Of a stretch of DNA of 64,000 nucleotides, positions 1 through 11,104 are shown piece after piece. The notes beneath the pieces were generated by a model. The model was not told where the DNA came from. It was given only the letters and a program-made list of their open reading frames with translations, and made no database searches. A program made the position numbers and the translations under genes. The DNA is taken from the NCBI GenBank assembly GCA_013398275.1, contig VZSE01013368.1:572236-636235 (forward strand). The letters run 5' to 3'. This stretch comes from Promerops cafer. Taxonomy: Eukaryota; Chordata; Aves; Passeriformes; Nectariniidae. How positions within the stretch are numbered: the first letter of the stretch is position 1; the number at the start of each line of letters is the position of its first letter.

Positions 1-3000
1 CCATTTGCAGTAATGCTTTGTGGGTGTAACAGGGAGTAACCCCATGGATCCAAGACATCCTTTCCATGTGAGAGGACACATGTAAAGGACAAAAGACTCC
101 CACCTGTAACAGCTTGATTACAGTTATGTTCTGGAAGACCTCATGTTCTAACAGAAATCAGCACAGAGCAGTGACATACCTCTGGGAGAGCCTCCTTGTC
201 CCTCCAGCCTTGAGTCTGAAACACAAGCCTTGTGTTACAAAACAACATGGCTTGGGCAGGAAAGGATTCTTATTCTCTTTAACAACCCTGGGCAGCTGCA
301 GAACAGCTGTATGCCACTGGTATAGAGCTCTAGTTTTATAGTTTCCTATAATTATGTCGGAATATATCGAGTATGTTTAATGAGTATCCTGGTGTAACAG
401 AGTACTTCTATCTGGATCATCAACCACCCTTTAGGAACAGCTATATGCTTTAAGCTCTAGACTGAGAACACTGAGGCCTAATCCCAGTACTTTTTTTTGC
501 AGGAGGGTAGTGAGAACAAAATAAAGTAAATTTAATTATAGGAAAAAAAACATACGGGCAGACACTGATAGATTCAAGAGCCAAATGTGGCTTTGAAAAT
601 TTAAATCTGTTTAATGTAAAAACATATTTTGACAGCAGAGAGGCTCTGTGCCAATTATATGTTTTTTCTGGCATGCTACAAATAAACATTAGGAAGAAAC
701 TCCACCATAGCACATTCCCATAGAAAAGAGAAAGATCAGGGTTCCAGTCCCTGCTCTCCTTGCTGCATATCTGGTTTATATGACAGCAATTTTAATACAG
801 TGGGCATTGGATATTTTTCAGTTATGCTTCCTACCTATATGGATCTTTAGATTTTTCCGTGCAAAGTAAAAGAGCTTTGAAGTAATAAGGAAACAGCCTC
901 TCCCCTTACTCACCTGATGTTTAGGCTGTATTCTGAGATAAGTGAATTTCAGTTCCTGGAGGTTAAGAAAGAGTTTGAACATGGTTTTCCCCTGCTCCAA
1001 GTTAGTAATTTAACCTAAGTGATTTAGCTTTTTACTAGGGTAAACAAAGATGGAAACAAGCCTGCATGTTTTTCCCCAGTGTTTCCAGCAAAGGTTATCT
1101 AAAATTCCTAAAGAGATGCCTGAAGCGAGGGCAATTAATGACTTCTAAACTATATTCAGCTTTTGATTATGCAGGACACTGTTTATTTCCATAAACAGTA
1201 CACATTATTTGCAACAGACATCTTTTTTAATCAGATCCCACAGATGAGACATTCAGAGACAGGTCCAAATTAGGGTTTATAATGAATCTGTGCCATGAGA
1301 TGGACACTGAAACTGCACAGGACTGCATTGAAGGAGGTTCCTTAGTACATGGCCAAAAGATGATGTTGTAATGACTGTAATGAACTTTCCTGCTGGAAGA
1401 TGCTGCATATGGATTGTTCAGTAGCTAAGGAGAGTTTTTACAGATCACACTGGTGGGTGTAGGGGCAAACCATGTCTGACTCCCCCTTTGGGAGATAAGT
1501 CACTGGCATGCTGTTATGTCTGTAATGGCTGAAATGTCTCAAACTGTATCTACTAATGAGCAGAGGCAAAAAATGTTATATTTTTAATTAGGCATTCTGC
1601 CTTTTACAGACACTGAGCTCTGGTTCTAGGTTGGTTTCTGTGTGTGTGTGTTTTGGTATAAGGAAAGTTCAGTGTCTTTAATCAAATAAATTATGAAGAA
1701 AATAAGAAATAACAAATTATTTTTACCTAAACTTTTCAAGTTTATTCTCATGAACCTCTTTTTACTGCATTGCTAGCAGGAAAAAGAGGTGTGAGTAAAA
1801 GAGAGATAAGGAAGGACAGACAGATATTCATTTTTTTAAAGTTAGCCAGAGACTCATGTTACTGTTAGATCATAAACTAAACTNTATAAGGAAGGACAGA
1901 CAGATATTAATTTTTTTAAAGTTAGCCAGTATCTGGGTTGCATATATAAGAGACTCATGCTACTGTTAGATCATAAACTAAACTCATAGTGAGAATATAC
2001 TGTAAATATGCATTTGCAGTACAAAGCAACAGAGAAGAGAATTCTACAAATATGAATTACTGAAATCTCTTGAGGGAAAGAAACATAAGAACAAAGTGCA
2101 TTCATAAATCACAGTTAGCATGCATCAAAAGAATGAGAAAGAGCAGACAAAGAATTCTGTTTACTCCAAGCTTATGTATGCTGTATTTTTTTCGATCTGG
2201 AAGGCAAGACATTTGGTGAAAGCCTCCTGAGATATTCTGAGTATAAGCAAATTCTAGTGATATTGAGGAGGGTTGTGAGAGAGCAGAGCTTTATAGACAA
2301 GATGAGAGGTCTCTGTGAGCTTTCCAGGGGATGAGATGTCTTGGCTGCAAAAGCTTAATAAGAAGCAGACTATACCTTGCAGGCCATCTACGTACCAGTG
2401 TTGTCTAGTCCAGTGTGAAGGTCTCTCACATTAAACAGTGAACTGGCAATCTGTTCTGTGTCACTGCCTACTCAGACAGAGTTGCAAGTTTAATTGCTGA
2501 TGGGACTAACATTCCACATGAGTGCTAGGCTCAGTAACTTAAGAAAATCCATTATTTCCTTATGACACAGTGTGCCATGCCCCAGGCTTCTTGTTCTTGC
2601 TACTTGTAAAACAGTCCTTACTTGAGTGATTGGCTTTGTGAGCTATGCAAAATAGGCTATTCATTTCCATTTTCTTTCTGTTTTGTTAACATTTCATGAT
2701 GTTATTGTGTGTAATCTTTGTCAAAAGGAGAAGTTAAATCTAGATAGAGTAGACAAATTACTGTAGCTGCTGTTCAGGACAACTGTAATAAGAAATTATG
2801 TGGTCTCCTCACTGCCTGCTCTTCTGGGTTTAGCAGTGAATTCCAATGAAAAATGTTAGTTGTGGTTCTGGGGCAGCAGTCTAGTCTAAAAACAACTCCC
2901 ATACTGAGAAACATCCTCATTACACATCTGAGATAAATTTGGACTTAGAATTCCATATCCTGAGTAGGGATTTAGAAGAAAATAGACTCGACCCTGAGAT

Positions 3001-5775
3001 CGCTGTTATGGGGACACAGGACTGTTAAAGACAGTGTAAAGAACTACTCAGGGTTTTTCTTGAGACGAAATCACATTGAGATAATCCTCCTACTTTAGCA
3101 ATCCTCCTTCTACAGGAATGAGATTTAATAAATATAAATAAAATAATGACCAGGATTACACTTTTCCAAGCGCCTATTCAAATGATCACAAAGATTTTAG
3201 TACCTCCACATTCTAAATATGTTCAGCACTAAACATCATCCAAAGACTGTATACTACATCTGTTCTACTTACTATTAACTCCATCACCTCAGCACTGTAG
3301 TTCCTAATTCATGCTTGAATAATCCAGACTAGAATTTGACCCACCTTGTACCAGAATATTGTAGATAAAAAAGGCTAAGATTCACCTTAACACTTGTATT
3401 TTTGGAAACGACATAGTCCCCACAAAAGGTCAAGTTATGCAACAGAAATTGAAAATCAAGATTGAAAAAACAAGATACCTTACAACTTGTACAGTTCTGT
3501 TCAAAGCAGGGCATGCAGGCAGAATGGAATGGAACTTGAGTGAAAGCAGGAAGGCAGGCTCAGCCACCAGTCTGTTTATAGAGTGGGATTATTGTTATGA
3601 TTAGCGCAAGTGGACATGGATAACCCTCCTTCTGTTTCTGTGACACATCTGTAGATCATCCTCCATTTAAATCTGTCTGTTGCTTGCTGTGGTACTGGAA
3701 AATACAAAACTAAACAGCTGTGTTCCAGATAGGCACAGAGCAGGAATGCTTTTTAATACCCATGAAGAGCATGACACCAGTCATATAATGTATAGAGGGC
3801 AAATTGGAAGTGGTGATTGGTTGTAAGGAAAGAAAAAGGGCAATAGGTAAGGGAAATACATACAGAAAAAGGACCTTTTTCCTTTTGAAGTAAGGTGATG
3901 TTTTCTTCACCTCTTATTTAGACTAAAATCAGCTGTGAGGAATCCATCTCTCCCTAATTTTAGTTGGATACTGGTTCATTCATTCATGAACAGAACTTGG
4001 CATCCTGTTGTAGAAATGTCACTTGTTCTGATTCTCTGACAGTAACAATGACTTCTGGAAGGATAATTCCTGTTACAACTATTTTAAGTCACCCAGGAGA
4101 CACCAGCTGTGCTAGGTTAGTCTGTTATCTAGAAATTGTGGCCCAAGTACAAGAGTGGAAAATGTATTTCAGAAAATGCTTCCTTTCCTTTTAGTGACTC
4201 AGTCATTTATCTGATTGACTAAAATCTGTTCCCATGCTTAGAAATCCTGCAAGATAAATCCCAAAAATGCTGACAGCAGGCTACATTTAAGTGAATGGTT
4301 GTCATTAAATCACTCCCAATGAATGGCTTTGGAAATTGCCTATCTAATAGCAAATAGCATTTTTCCACCTTAAAATCATTCCAGTGTTAGTCTTCCATTT
4401 TACTATAGATGTATGTGCTGTGATATTGGGAGTTATTTACATTGTCCAAGACTTCCCTCATCTGCTTCAGTCGTTTGGTCATCTCGTTCTGCTGACCAAA
4501 AGAGCTCTGTATTCAAATCCAAGAACATCTGTGTATGTTGTGTGATTCTGTGCACAAGATTTTTTATCAATAATCGGGGAAAGGAGAGCTCTGGACAAAG
4601 GCTTCAGTTCCATATTAACAGAACACTGCAGTACTTCATCTCAAAACAAGCAACAAACGAAGTCACTCGCGCATCCTTCTGTATTTTCTCAGCCATCAGA
4701 TGAATCTTACAGCTGCTGCCACGCATCCACTAATGGCCATCCTGGGACATGGCAGGAGCAGCAAGGTTTTTGAGTATTTCCTGCTCTTTGACCCTACTGT
4801 GAAAGTGGGAAATCGATATCCACTAGGGCAGGCTTAGAGCCTGTGGTAGGGCCTGTTCCAAAGTCATTTCTGGACGGGAGAGCTCTATTGCTTCTACTCT
4901 TGTGAAAGTAAAATAATAGCAACGTGGTCCCAAATACAACAGATGCACAAAATTAATATTCATGTTAGCCTGGTAACTAAGAGGTAAGCTCTACATGTCC
5001 CTGAGCTCTGCCTGAATTTTCATAAGAGTTTTAATGCAGCTTTCTGAAGAGTAATTGGACCTGGCTACAAATACTGCACAAAATATGGGAGTAATTTAGT
5101 TTCATTTCACCATAAATGAAAATAAAATAGTCCTGCTACAGTTAAGTATATTTGTCTTCAGTCGTATGCATGGAAATGCTGTGGGAATTGTGAGATATAT
5201 TTTAAAATGAAATTTTATCCTAGAAAAAACAAGAGGACAATTTAGCAATCATGTCTTCAGCAGCTATAAAGTTAGTCCATTGCCTTTTGTGCAGGATTTT
5301 TCTAGTTCTTGCATGACTGCTTGACTCCTTTCTGAGTTTGCCAAACTCATCAATGGGTTCAGCTGGGGAAGACTGCCCCTGAACCAGCCCATATTGCTGT
5401 TTGGTTTAATCTTGATCCATATCTGCACAAACTTCAGTCATACCAACCTCCTGCAATTTAGATACACCAGTACCTTCTTTTCCTTTTAGCTTCATCTTTT
5501 CTTTTTCTCTCTTGGAACTTCCACATCACAATGATAAAAATATGAAGAACACGTATTCTTTCATGGCTTTACAACAAAGCTTTAGGCCATAAACATATAT
5601 ATCCTTCTGTATAGATGTGTTATTTTTGTGGTTTTCTACGATTTCACTACAGCAGAGAAGCAACAATAAAATCAGAGAACTAAGTTAAAAGATGGAAAGA
5701 AGTCTAAAGATCACAAAAGCTAAGACTCTGTATCCAAATATCACCTTTTTTTTTTTCCTCTTTTTTCTTTCACAG
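1..5775 (+). other. GABRA6: Intron of GABRA6 (last intron, left end outside window)
   Basis: This stretch has no open frame resembling any GABA-A receptor segment. I looked for the extracellular Cys-loop, M1, M2 and M3 sequences and found none, so the penultimate exon must lie left of position 1 and the final intron is at least 5.7 kb. It ends in a strong acceptor: a pyrimidine tract at about 5745-5773 followed by CACAG, with AG at 5774-5775. The interior is AT-rich unique-looking sequence with a short (TG)n run near 1640. A single-N assembly join at 1884 is described separately. The small open frames in it (for example 3964-4194 and 4413-4703) have no recognisable domain and read as chance. 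Confidence 0.7.
1806..1984. repeat. Tandem near-duplicate around a single N at 1884 (probable assembly artefact)
   Basis: Copy 1 is 1806-1883 and copy 2 is 1886-1984, separated by N and one base. Both begin ATAAGGAAGGACAGACAGA and both end GATCATAAACTAAACT. They differ by two substitutions (C/A and T/C) and by a 21-bp segment (TATCTGGGTTGCATATATAAG) present only in copy 2. The break at an N suggests two overlapping contigs or haplotypes joined without merging. Confidence 0.85.
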
Positions 5776-6147
5776 CATTCTGACTCCAACTCTAACCTGA
5801 AGAAGAGAGTAAACTCCATAGCATCTCAGACAGAGCAGTCCCCTGAACCCAGCATAATATCAAACACTGCATCCCAGTGTCAACCACTGCCTGCTCCTCC
5901 ACCACCACCACCACAACCACCAGCTATTGGAGGTGCAAGTAAAATAGACCAGTATTCCAGGATCCTCTTTCCAGTGGCATTTGCAGGATTCAACCTGGTG
6001 TACTGGGTTGTTTATCTTTCAAAAGACACTATGGAAGTGAGTAGTAAATTTTCTAAATGCTCGTCTATAATATGTAAAATGTTTACCTGGCCAGCATTAT
6101 TTAATTGTTCATTTACTGTTGTGACTCAGTTCATCAGTCCTTTCTGA
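5776..6147 (+). CDS. GABRA6: GABRA6 final coding exon: GABA-A receptor alpha-6 subunit, M4 and C-terminus (partial gene)
   Basis: Alpha-6 is a subunit of the pentameric GABA-gated chloride channel, best known from cerebellar granule cells. The exon starts after the acceptor AG at 5774-5775 and is open for 123 codons. Counting from 5776, residues 1-59 are the end of the variable M3-M4 cytoplasmic loop. It begins HSDSNSNLKKR, close to the alpha-6 loop as I recall it from mammals, and includes a run of six prolines at residues 41-46. Residues 56-62 are the conserved KIDQYSR, residues 63-81 the M4 helix (ILFPVAFAGFNLVYWVVYL), and then SKDTMEVSS. The KIDQYSRILFPVAFAGFNLVYW signature points to alpha-6 rather than alpha-4, which I recall as KIDKYARILFPV. 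Mammalian alpha-6 ends a few residues after EVSS. Here the frame runs 33 residues further to TGA at 6145-6147. An in-frame ATG at 5692 lies in the intron and is not the start. The rest of the gene lies to the left of the window. Confidence 0.93.
   Translation, partial: HSDSNSNLKKRVNSIASQTEQSPEPSIISNTASQCQPLPAPPPPPPQPPAIGGASKIDQYSRILFPVAFAGFNLVYWVVYLSKDTMEVSSKFSKCSSIICKMFTWPALFNCSFTVVTQFISPF
6037..6042 (+). promoter_or_regulatory. Perfect 5' splice donor motif inside the GABRA6 terminal exon
   Basis: GTGAGT directly follows the Met-Glu codons (6031-6036), exactly on a codon boundary. It overlaps the Val-Ser codons that mammalian alpha-6 also encodes, so it may be only a coincidence of codon use. 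If used, it would remove the normal last residues and the long tail and splice to a downstream exon. Whether it is used cannot be seen from the sequence. Confidence 0.35.
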
Positions 6148-6785
6148 GTGATACTGGAATGTTTTTCTCAAAGCAAATCAGCTGCAGCCCTCAGTACAAT
6201 GCAGAAATGCTGTTTGAGGAGGGAAAATATAAACACTTCTCTCTAACCCGTGCTGCACTGAGCAGAAAATGCTCTGTAAGACAGCATAGGATGTCATTCT
6301 TAGCAAACAAACTGATCTTAAATCTTCTATTTCTTGACCTGTTGTAGGGAATGGTAGAAATGTCTATTGAAGCAATGAAGTGAAAGAGATAAGAACTTTA
6401 ATATCCTAAGGTTTTCTCAGTGAGCTAGTACCATAAGCCTCCCCAAAAAGTTTGTTATATAGCATAAAGGATTAACAACTGCAGTATAGTCTGTGAATCA
6501 AGAGTCCTTAGTTTTGTACATTTCAATACATTTTTACTGATTTTCTCTTATAACTGTACTGTCTTATGCAGATAAAGCTGAAAAATCTTTGCTTAAGTTT
6601 GTTTGAATCAGGCAGAGGGTGATTACATCTTTAGATATCCATGAGGTCCAGAAGAGACATGTGCCCTGCAAATTGATCTTGTCTAGAATAATGTCAGTAA
6701 TCAATCATTAAAGTCTTTAATGCTTTAAATCTCTATTTTACCCCCTTTTTGCCTAAATAAAGTTAATGGTGTCCTATTTCCTTGG
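6148..6785 (+). other. GABRA6: Probable GABRA6 3' UTR
   Basis: This is non-coding sequence directly after the TGA at 6145-6147, on the same strand. It runs to shortly past a canonical AATAAA at 6756-6761, which is followed by GT/T-rich sequence suitable as a downstream element. The end is inferred from that signal. Other AATAAA hexamers lie downstream (about 8385 and 9408), so longer isoforms are possible. A short open frame across the stop (6105-6347) is in another phase and looks like chance. Confidence 0.5.
6756..6761 (+). terminator. Candidate poly(A) signal for GABRA6
   Basis: This is the first canonical AATAAA hexamer downstream of the GABRA6 stop codon, about 610 bases after it, with a GGTGTCC/T-rich stretch within 20 bases. 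It is the most likely main cleavage signal on motif grounds only. Confidence 0.5.
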
Positions 6786-8933
6786 TAAAAAATATATTCA
6801 TTTGCCTTGTTGCCATAGAGTTTTGGATCTCGCTGTACATTGCAGTCAGTATGATTGGTACATTTAGTTTATTTAGGATGGCTAGAGAGATAATGATGGT
6901 ATTTAGATAGCACCAAATGCACAAAGTCCCTACATCAGTAAAAACAGAGGCTGGAAATCTGGTATGAGTGGGGGTCAGGCTGTACCTTCATTTCCTAGAT
7001 TAAAGGTAAAGCAGGCTGAGGGAAATCTTGTGGGCAGTCAAGAGGTGTTGCAGTTCAAAGGAAACGAGGCAGTGCTGATCAGTGGGTTGGTGGCACCTCA
7101 CCTCTGCTAGAAGGCTGCTGCTCTACCAGACTCTCATTTTTGCTACCAGTATGATCTGGAAAATGCTGTCTCTCACAGATGGAGTGTGCTGCCAAGCAGC
7201 TTCCATGGAATTGTGAGGCAGGAAGGTAGGAGACACTGTCTCTTAAAAATGTTCCTGCAGATGTCTCTCAAGAGGTCACAGCTGCCAGCTCCTGGCCACT
7301 CCAACCCTGCCCAGTGCTAAATTTAGCATTTGTGCCAGAGTTACTGATACTGCTGTTAAAATATTGACTATGTGTGCAAATTACTTATCTCAGTCAGAGA
7401 AGGGAGGTGTTGGAAAAGCTCATGTCTGATCATGACAACTTCTGTTCAGAGGCCAGCTCCTCAGCTTGCGTAGCTTGCCAAGCCTCCAGTGATTTCATTT
7501 TGGATCTAGAAATATTTGGAACATACTTGCCATTTCCCTCGGTAGTGATGAAATATTTACACTAAACCTCGTATATTAATAATAACATTAGAACCAGGCT
7601 TTTAAAACACTTCCAAAGTCTAGGACTGAGTGCTGACTATAAATATTTTTAAATGCTACTGTGCAAGCTCACAAACATGCTCAGAAGATCAGAAATTATG
7701 TTCTGTAGTAGCATTACAGAATGACAGAAATCCAGCAGGAAGACTTAGAAAAGAGAACAGTATTGACAGCTGGGCTGTTTTGAATTATGAAAAATATAAA
7801 CAATTATGTAAATTTTGACCAAGCTCTTCTTCCTAAATTACATGTCCTCATTGTGCACTCAATTATAACTAATAATAATTGTGATATACACTTCTAGGTT
7901 TCTAATTCAAATGTATCACCAGTTGTTACTTTCAACAACCAGGATTCTTTTTGCTTTAGAAAGATATTAAAAATATGTAAGCTTTTCATTTCAAAGAGAG
8001 GAGAGACAAAAGTTAGGTGAACAAAGCATGGAGTGCTTCAAGGGCAGTTAAACTTACTCTTTGGCTCCCTCAGGACCAACAGATTTAATGTTGTTACAGT
8101 ATTATTCAGCCTGTTCAATTTAAAAAAAAACACATTTTGGGCAGTATTTCAGGTATATTAGCTTTTTAAAGTTACTTTTTTGAGTTCATGGGACTTTTTT
8201 TGAAAAAACAGAAAGAGGAAAAGATCTAATTAATTAATCAAAATAAACAAATTTCCAGTGTACCAGTTCTTGTAGTGCAACTTTCTAGGATTTTTATTAG
8301 TGCAGTTTGGAGCACACAACATCATTCACCAATTCATGTGCTTAAGCCAAGCAGCTGCCTACTGTCTTTGGAGGTACACAGAGAATAAATCAGGCATTTC
8401 ATGAACCTGTTTGTAAAAGCAGGTTATTAGCACTGGAATCAAAGGTCATTTTCAACTCCTATCATTATTTTCTGGCCAGGCTCTTCTTTTGGCTTTGAAG
8501 GAAGAGCAAGAACAGTTTTTTACTTCATGTTCTGGATTCAGAGCCTCAGCTGGAAGGAGCAGCCTTGTTAGTGTAATGACACAGAGTTGCATGAAACAAG
8601 GAGCTCTTTTCTAAGCTGGTACACTGTGAAGCAATTTTCTTATGGCTTAAATAATGGACCATATGTTACAGAAATGAACAAGTCATTTTTGTGTATTGTA
8701 TCTCATAAAATTTATGAGAACTTTGGGGACTGAGTACTTTTCAAAGTGCTCCTTGGACAACTTTTTCTGCCCCTGCCATTTAATAATTTTCTCTTCGGGT
8801 TAATCACCTTTTCTCTTGCTGTAAATGTAAACTAAGAGTATGTAAATTACACAGACATTTTTTGATTTGGAAGTTTGTATAAAGAAGAAGGTGTTTTTAA
8901 TAAAATGTACACCTTTTAACATTTGAATGTTAT
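6786..8933. other. Intergenic, no gene seen
   Basis: AT-rich sequence between the GABRA6 3' UTR and the first CR1 fragment. Open frames are short (63 and 62 residues at 7374 and 7630) and have no recognisable similarity. A stretch at about 7040-7330 is more GC-rich but gives no coding signal. An ATTA-type short repeat occurs near 8229. Confidence 0.6.
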
Positions 8934-9125
8934 CATCATAGGCTGGTTTGCATTGGAGGGGAGCTTGAAGATCATAGAATTCCACACCCCTCCCGTGGCA
9001 GGGACACTTTCCACTAGACCAGGTTGCTCCAGGCCCAATACAACCTGATCCTGAAAACTTCCAGGGATGGGGCATCCCCAGCTTCTCTGAGTAACCTCTG
9101 CCAGGGCCTCACCACCCTCTCAGGG
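8934..9125 (-). mobile_element. CR1 LINE 3' fragment
   Basis: The plus strand reads as the complement of a CR1 3' end. In order it has a degenerate 'ATCATAG..GGTTTG.ATTGGA.GGGA' start, GATCATAGAATTCCACACCCC, CAGGGACACTTTCCACTAGA, CCAGGTTGCTCC, ACTTCCAGGGATGGGGCATC and GCCTCACCACCCTC. These are the conserved blocks of avian CR1 elements, so the element lies on the minus strand. It is a 5'-truncated, decayed piece of about 190 bp with no ORF of its own. The 91-residue frame at 8800-9075 merely crosses it. Boundaries are good to about 10-15 bases. Confidence 0.9.
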
Positions 9126-10893
9126 AGGGGCAGCCAGGACTGGACAGACAGCAAAAGTGTCTTAGACTGAGCTCTGTGTCTCTACTTCCATATGTACTGC
9201 ACCAAGTCAAGCTTTGCAAACCAGGAAGCTTAGTAGCAAACTTTCATTGCAAGATTAATATTTTTCTATATTTTAAATCAAAACAGCACCATTCCCTGCA
9301 GAAAAAAATGAAAAAAAAAAAAATCCAGGGTAAAACTAAATAATTCACCTAAATGCTTTTTATACATGGGTGGGGATAACATTCATCTTCTGGTCTTAAT
9401 ATTTAAATAAAGAGTTCAATTCTCCATTGGAACAAGTGGGAAAACATTCTTTTTCAACAGCAGTCATCCACTGTGCAACTTGATACATAAGATATTTCAG
9501 TGTAAATGGGTTTGCACTGGGGAGTAGCAATATCATTGCAGATCAGAAATTGTATTGGTCAAAACAAAGAAATTAAACCAGCAAAGTTCTCTGTCTGCAT
9601 TTTGTTAGACTTTATATTGGTAGAACCTAATATAACCAAAAGACTACAACATGTTTGAAATAACAGGTGCTAGTTTTTAGACCACAGAAAATGCTGTAAG
9701 GTACTTGTAAGATAAGCCCATTTTCTCTCAAAAGGTTTTATAAGTTAATGCTGACAGGTGCTAATTATAGTGATATCACTGTGCTATTTATACTATGAAG
9801 CATCAGAGTTACTCTAAGAGGACTTACAATTAGGTGGTCAATTACATTAGGTGGAAGGTTTGGAGATGTGGCATCCCCATGATTTATACATGGGGCATGG
9901 AACAGGCACATTTCTATGGTTCATGTTCTTCTGTAGGGTGCAGTAATATCTGCCATCCTCAAGAAGCTCTACACAGTCACAAAAAAGACAAATTTGTCTA
10001 AATTAGACAAATAGAAAAGTTCTTGAAAGAAGAGCAAACCTTTCTGACAAATGAGGAAAAAGATATTCGAGCTTTTTATTTTGTCATACTGCATATTTTG
10101 GCTTTGTTTTCTGTTTTAAATCTTCCTAAGTCCTTGAGCTGAATACTAATTTATGACAGTGACCTTGGTAGGTGAATCACACACTTAGTTTAAAATTTGC
10201 TTGATTTAGAATGCAAAGAGTCCCCTGTTAAAGAGCTGCAAGTACTACCTTTGCCATGTAACTCACAATGCATATGCCCTGCCACATCATCTTATTTCTA
10301 AATTTATCTATCTTAATTTTAATATGTAAGATTATATTACAGTTTCTCATGTAATAAAACATGGAATGATGGAGTGAATCAACCTAGATAAGGAGATGAT
10401 GTTAAAATTTTGATGATAAATTCAGAAAAAGAAGCAGAGGCCAGCTTTTATGTTTGGGAGCACAGGAAGATACAAAGTCACTGAATGGACCATGCTGAGT
10501 CCTGAATATTATTTGGATGCAGAGAACATAGCAGGATGGCAGGAGAAGAGTTACATAAGTCATCGAAGATGCTAATGATGTCAGGTGTGAAGAAAAAAGA
10601 ACACAGAAAGAAACAGGAGCAGGAAAAGCTTGTAGTGTAGATCATTACATCATTTTTCAGTTTAAACAATGGAAAAATAAAGTTTAGGAGGAACAATCAT
10701 TGCCATGCATACTTAACAACTGACCTTTGATGATGCAGGTAATGAGCATCAAATTGTAAGAGGATTCTCCTTGTAATGCAGTTCTATTTTGAGTCTGCTG
10801 AGAGAGAAATCACACGGGTTTGTTGGTTAACTCAGTTGTTGTTAACAGTGGTTAACAACCCACAGCTTGAACCTCTCTAAACTTTTCTTGCAG
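9126..10893. other. Intergenic, no gene seen
   Basis: AT-rich unique-looking sequence. It contains an A-run at 9310-9323, AATAAA near 9408, and a perfect 12-bp palindrome AGTGATATCACT at 9769-9780. The open frame at 10478-10696 on minus is low-complexity (Phe/Ser/Cys-rich) and looks spurious. Confidence 0.6.
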
Positions 10894-11104
10894 TTTTTTG
10901 AACCTTCAGCAATGCATTTTCGAAATGACCCTCAGTCCAACTGAAGAACAGCTCAAGATTTCAACTCAAGGTCACAGAGGATTGAAGAGACTTCAAAGGA
11001 TTTGTCTGTCCACAGGTGATCTCAGTACTCAAACAGAGAATATTTATATTGGACCTTACCTAGATGCAAACTCAAGACAAATCAAGAGCTGCAAACTGCT
11101 TCAG
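10894..11104 (+). other. Candidate exon of unknown transcript (speculative)
   Basis: A pyrimidine-rich acceptor (CTCTCTAAACTTTTCTTGCAG) ends at 10893. From there one frame stays open past 11104, where AG|GTTCTA gives a weak donor. That frame (from 10898, about 69 codons to the donor) has balanced composition with Glu, Gln, Lys, Arg and Thr, unlike most chance frames here. I recognise no domain. In the phase that would join the GABRA6 donor at 6037, the exon would add 16 residues (FFEPSAMHFRNDPQSN) and then stop at 10942-10944. It could equally be chance, or a non-coding RNA exon. Confidence 0.15.

Noticed and set aside
5692..5775. In-frame ATG upstream of the GABRA6 exon, extending the frame to 151 codons
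   Set aside because: The segment is the intronic pyrimidine tract and acceptor. It encodes a Phe run and precedes a clear CACAG junction.
1..5775. Search for earlier GABRA6 exons (M1-M3, Cys-loop)
   Set aside because: No recognisable receptor segment or splice-flanked frame was found. The penultimate exon appears to lie left of the window.
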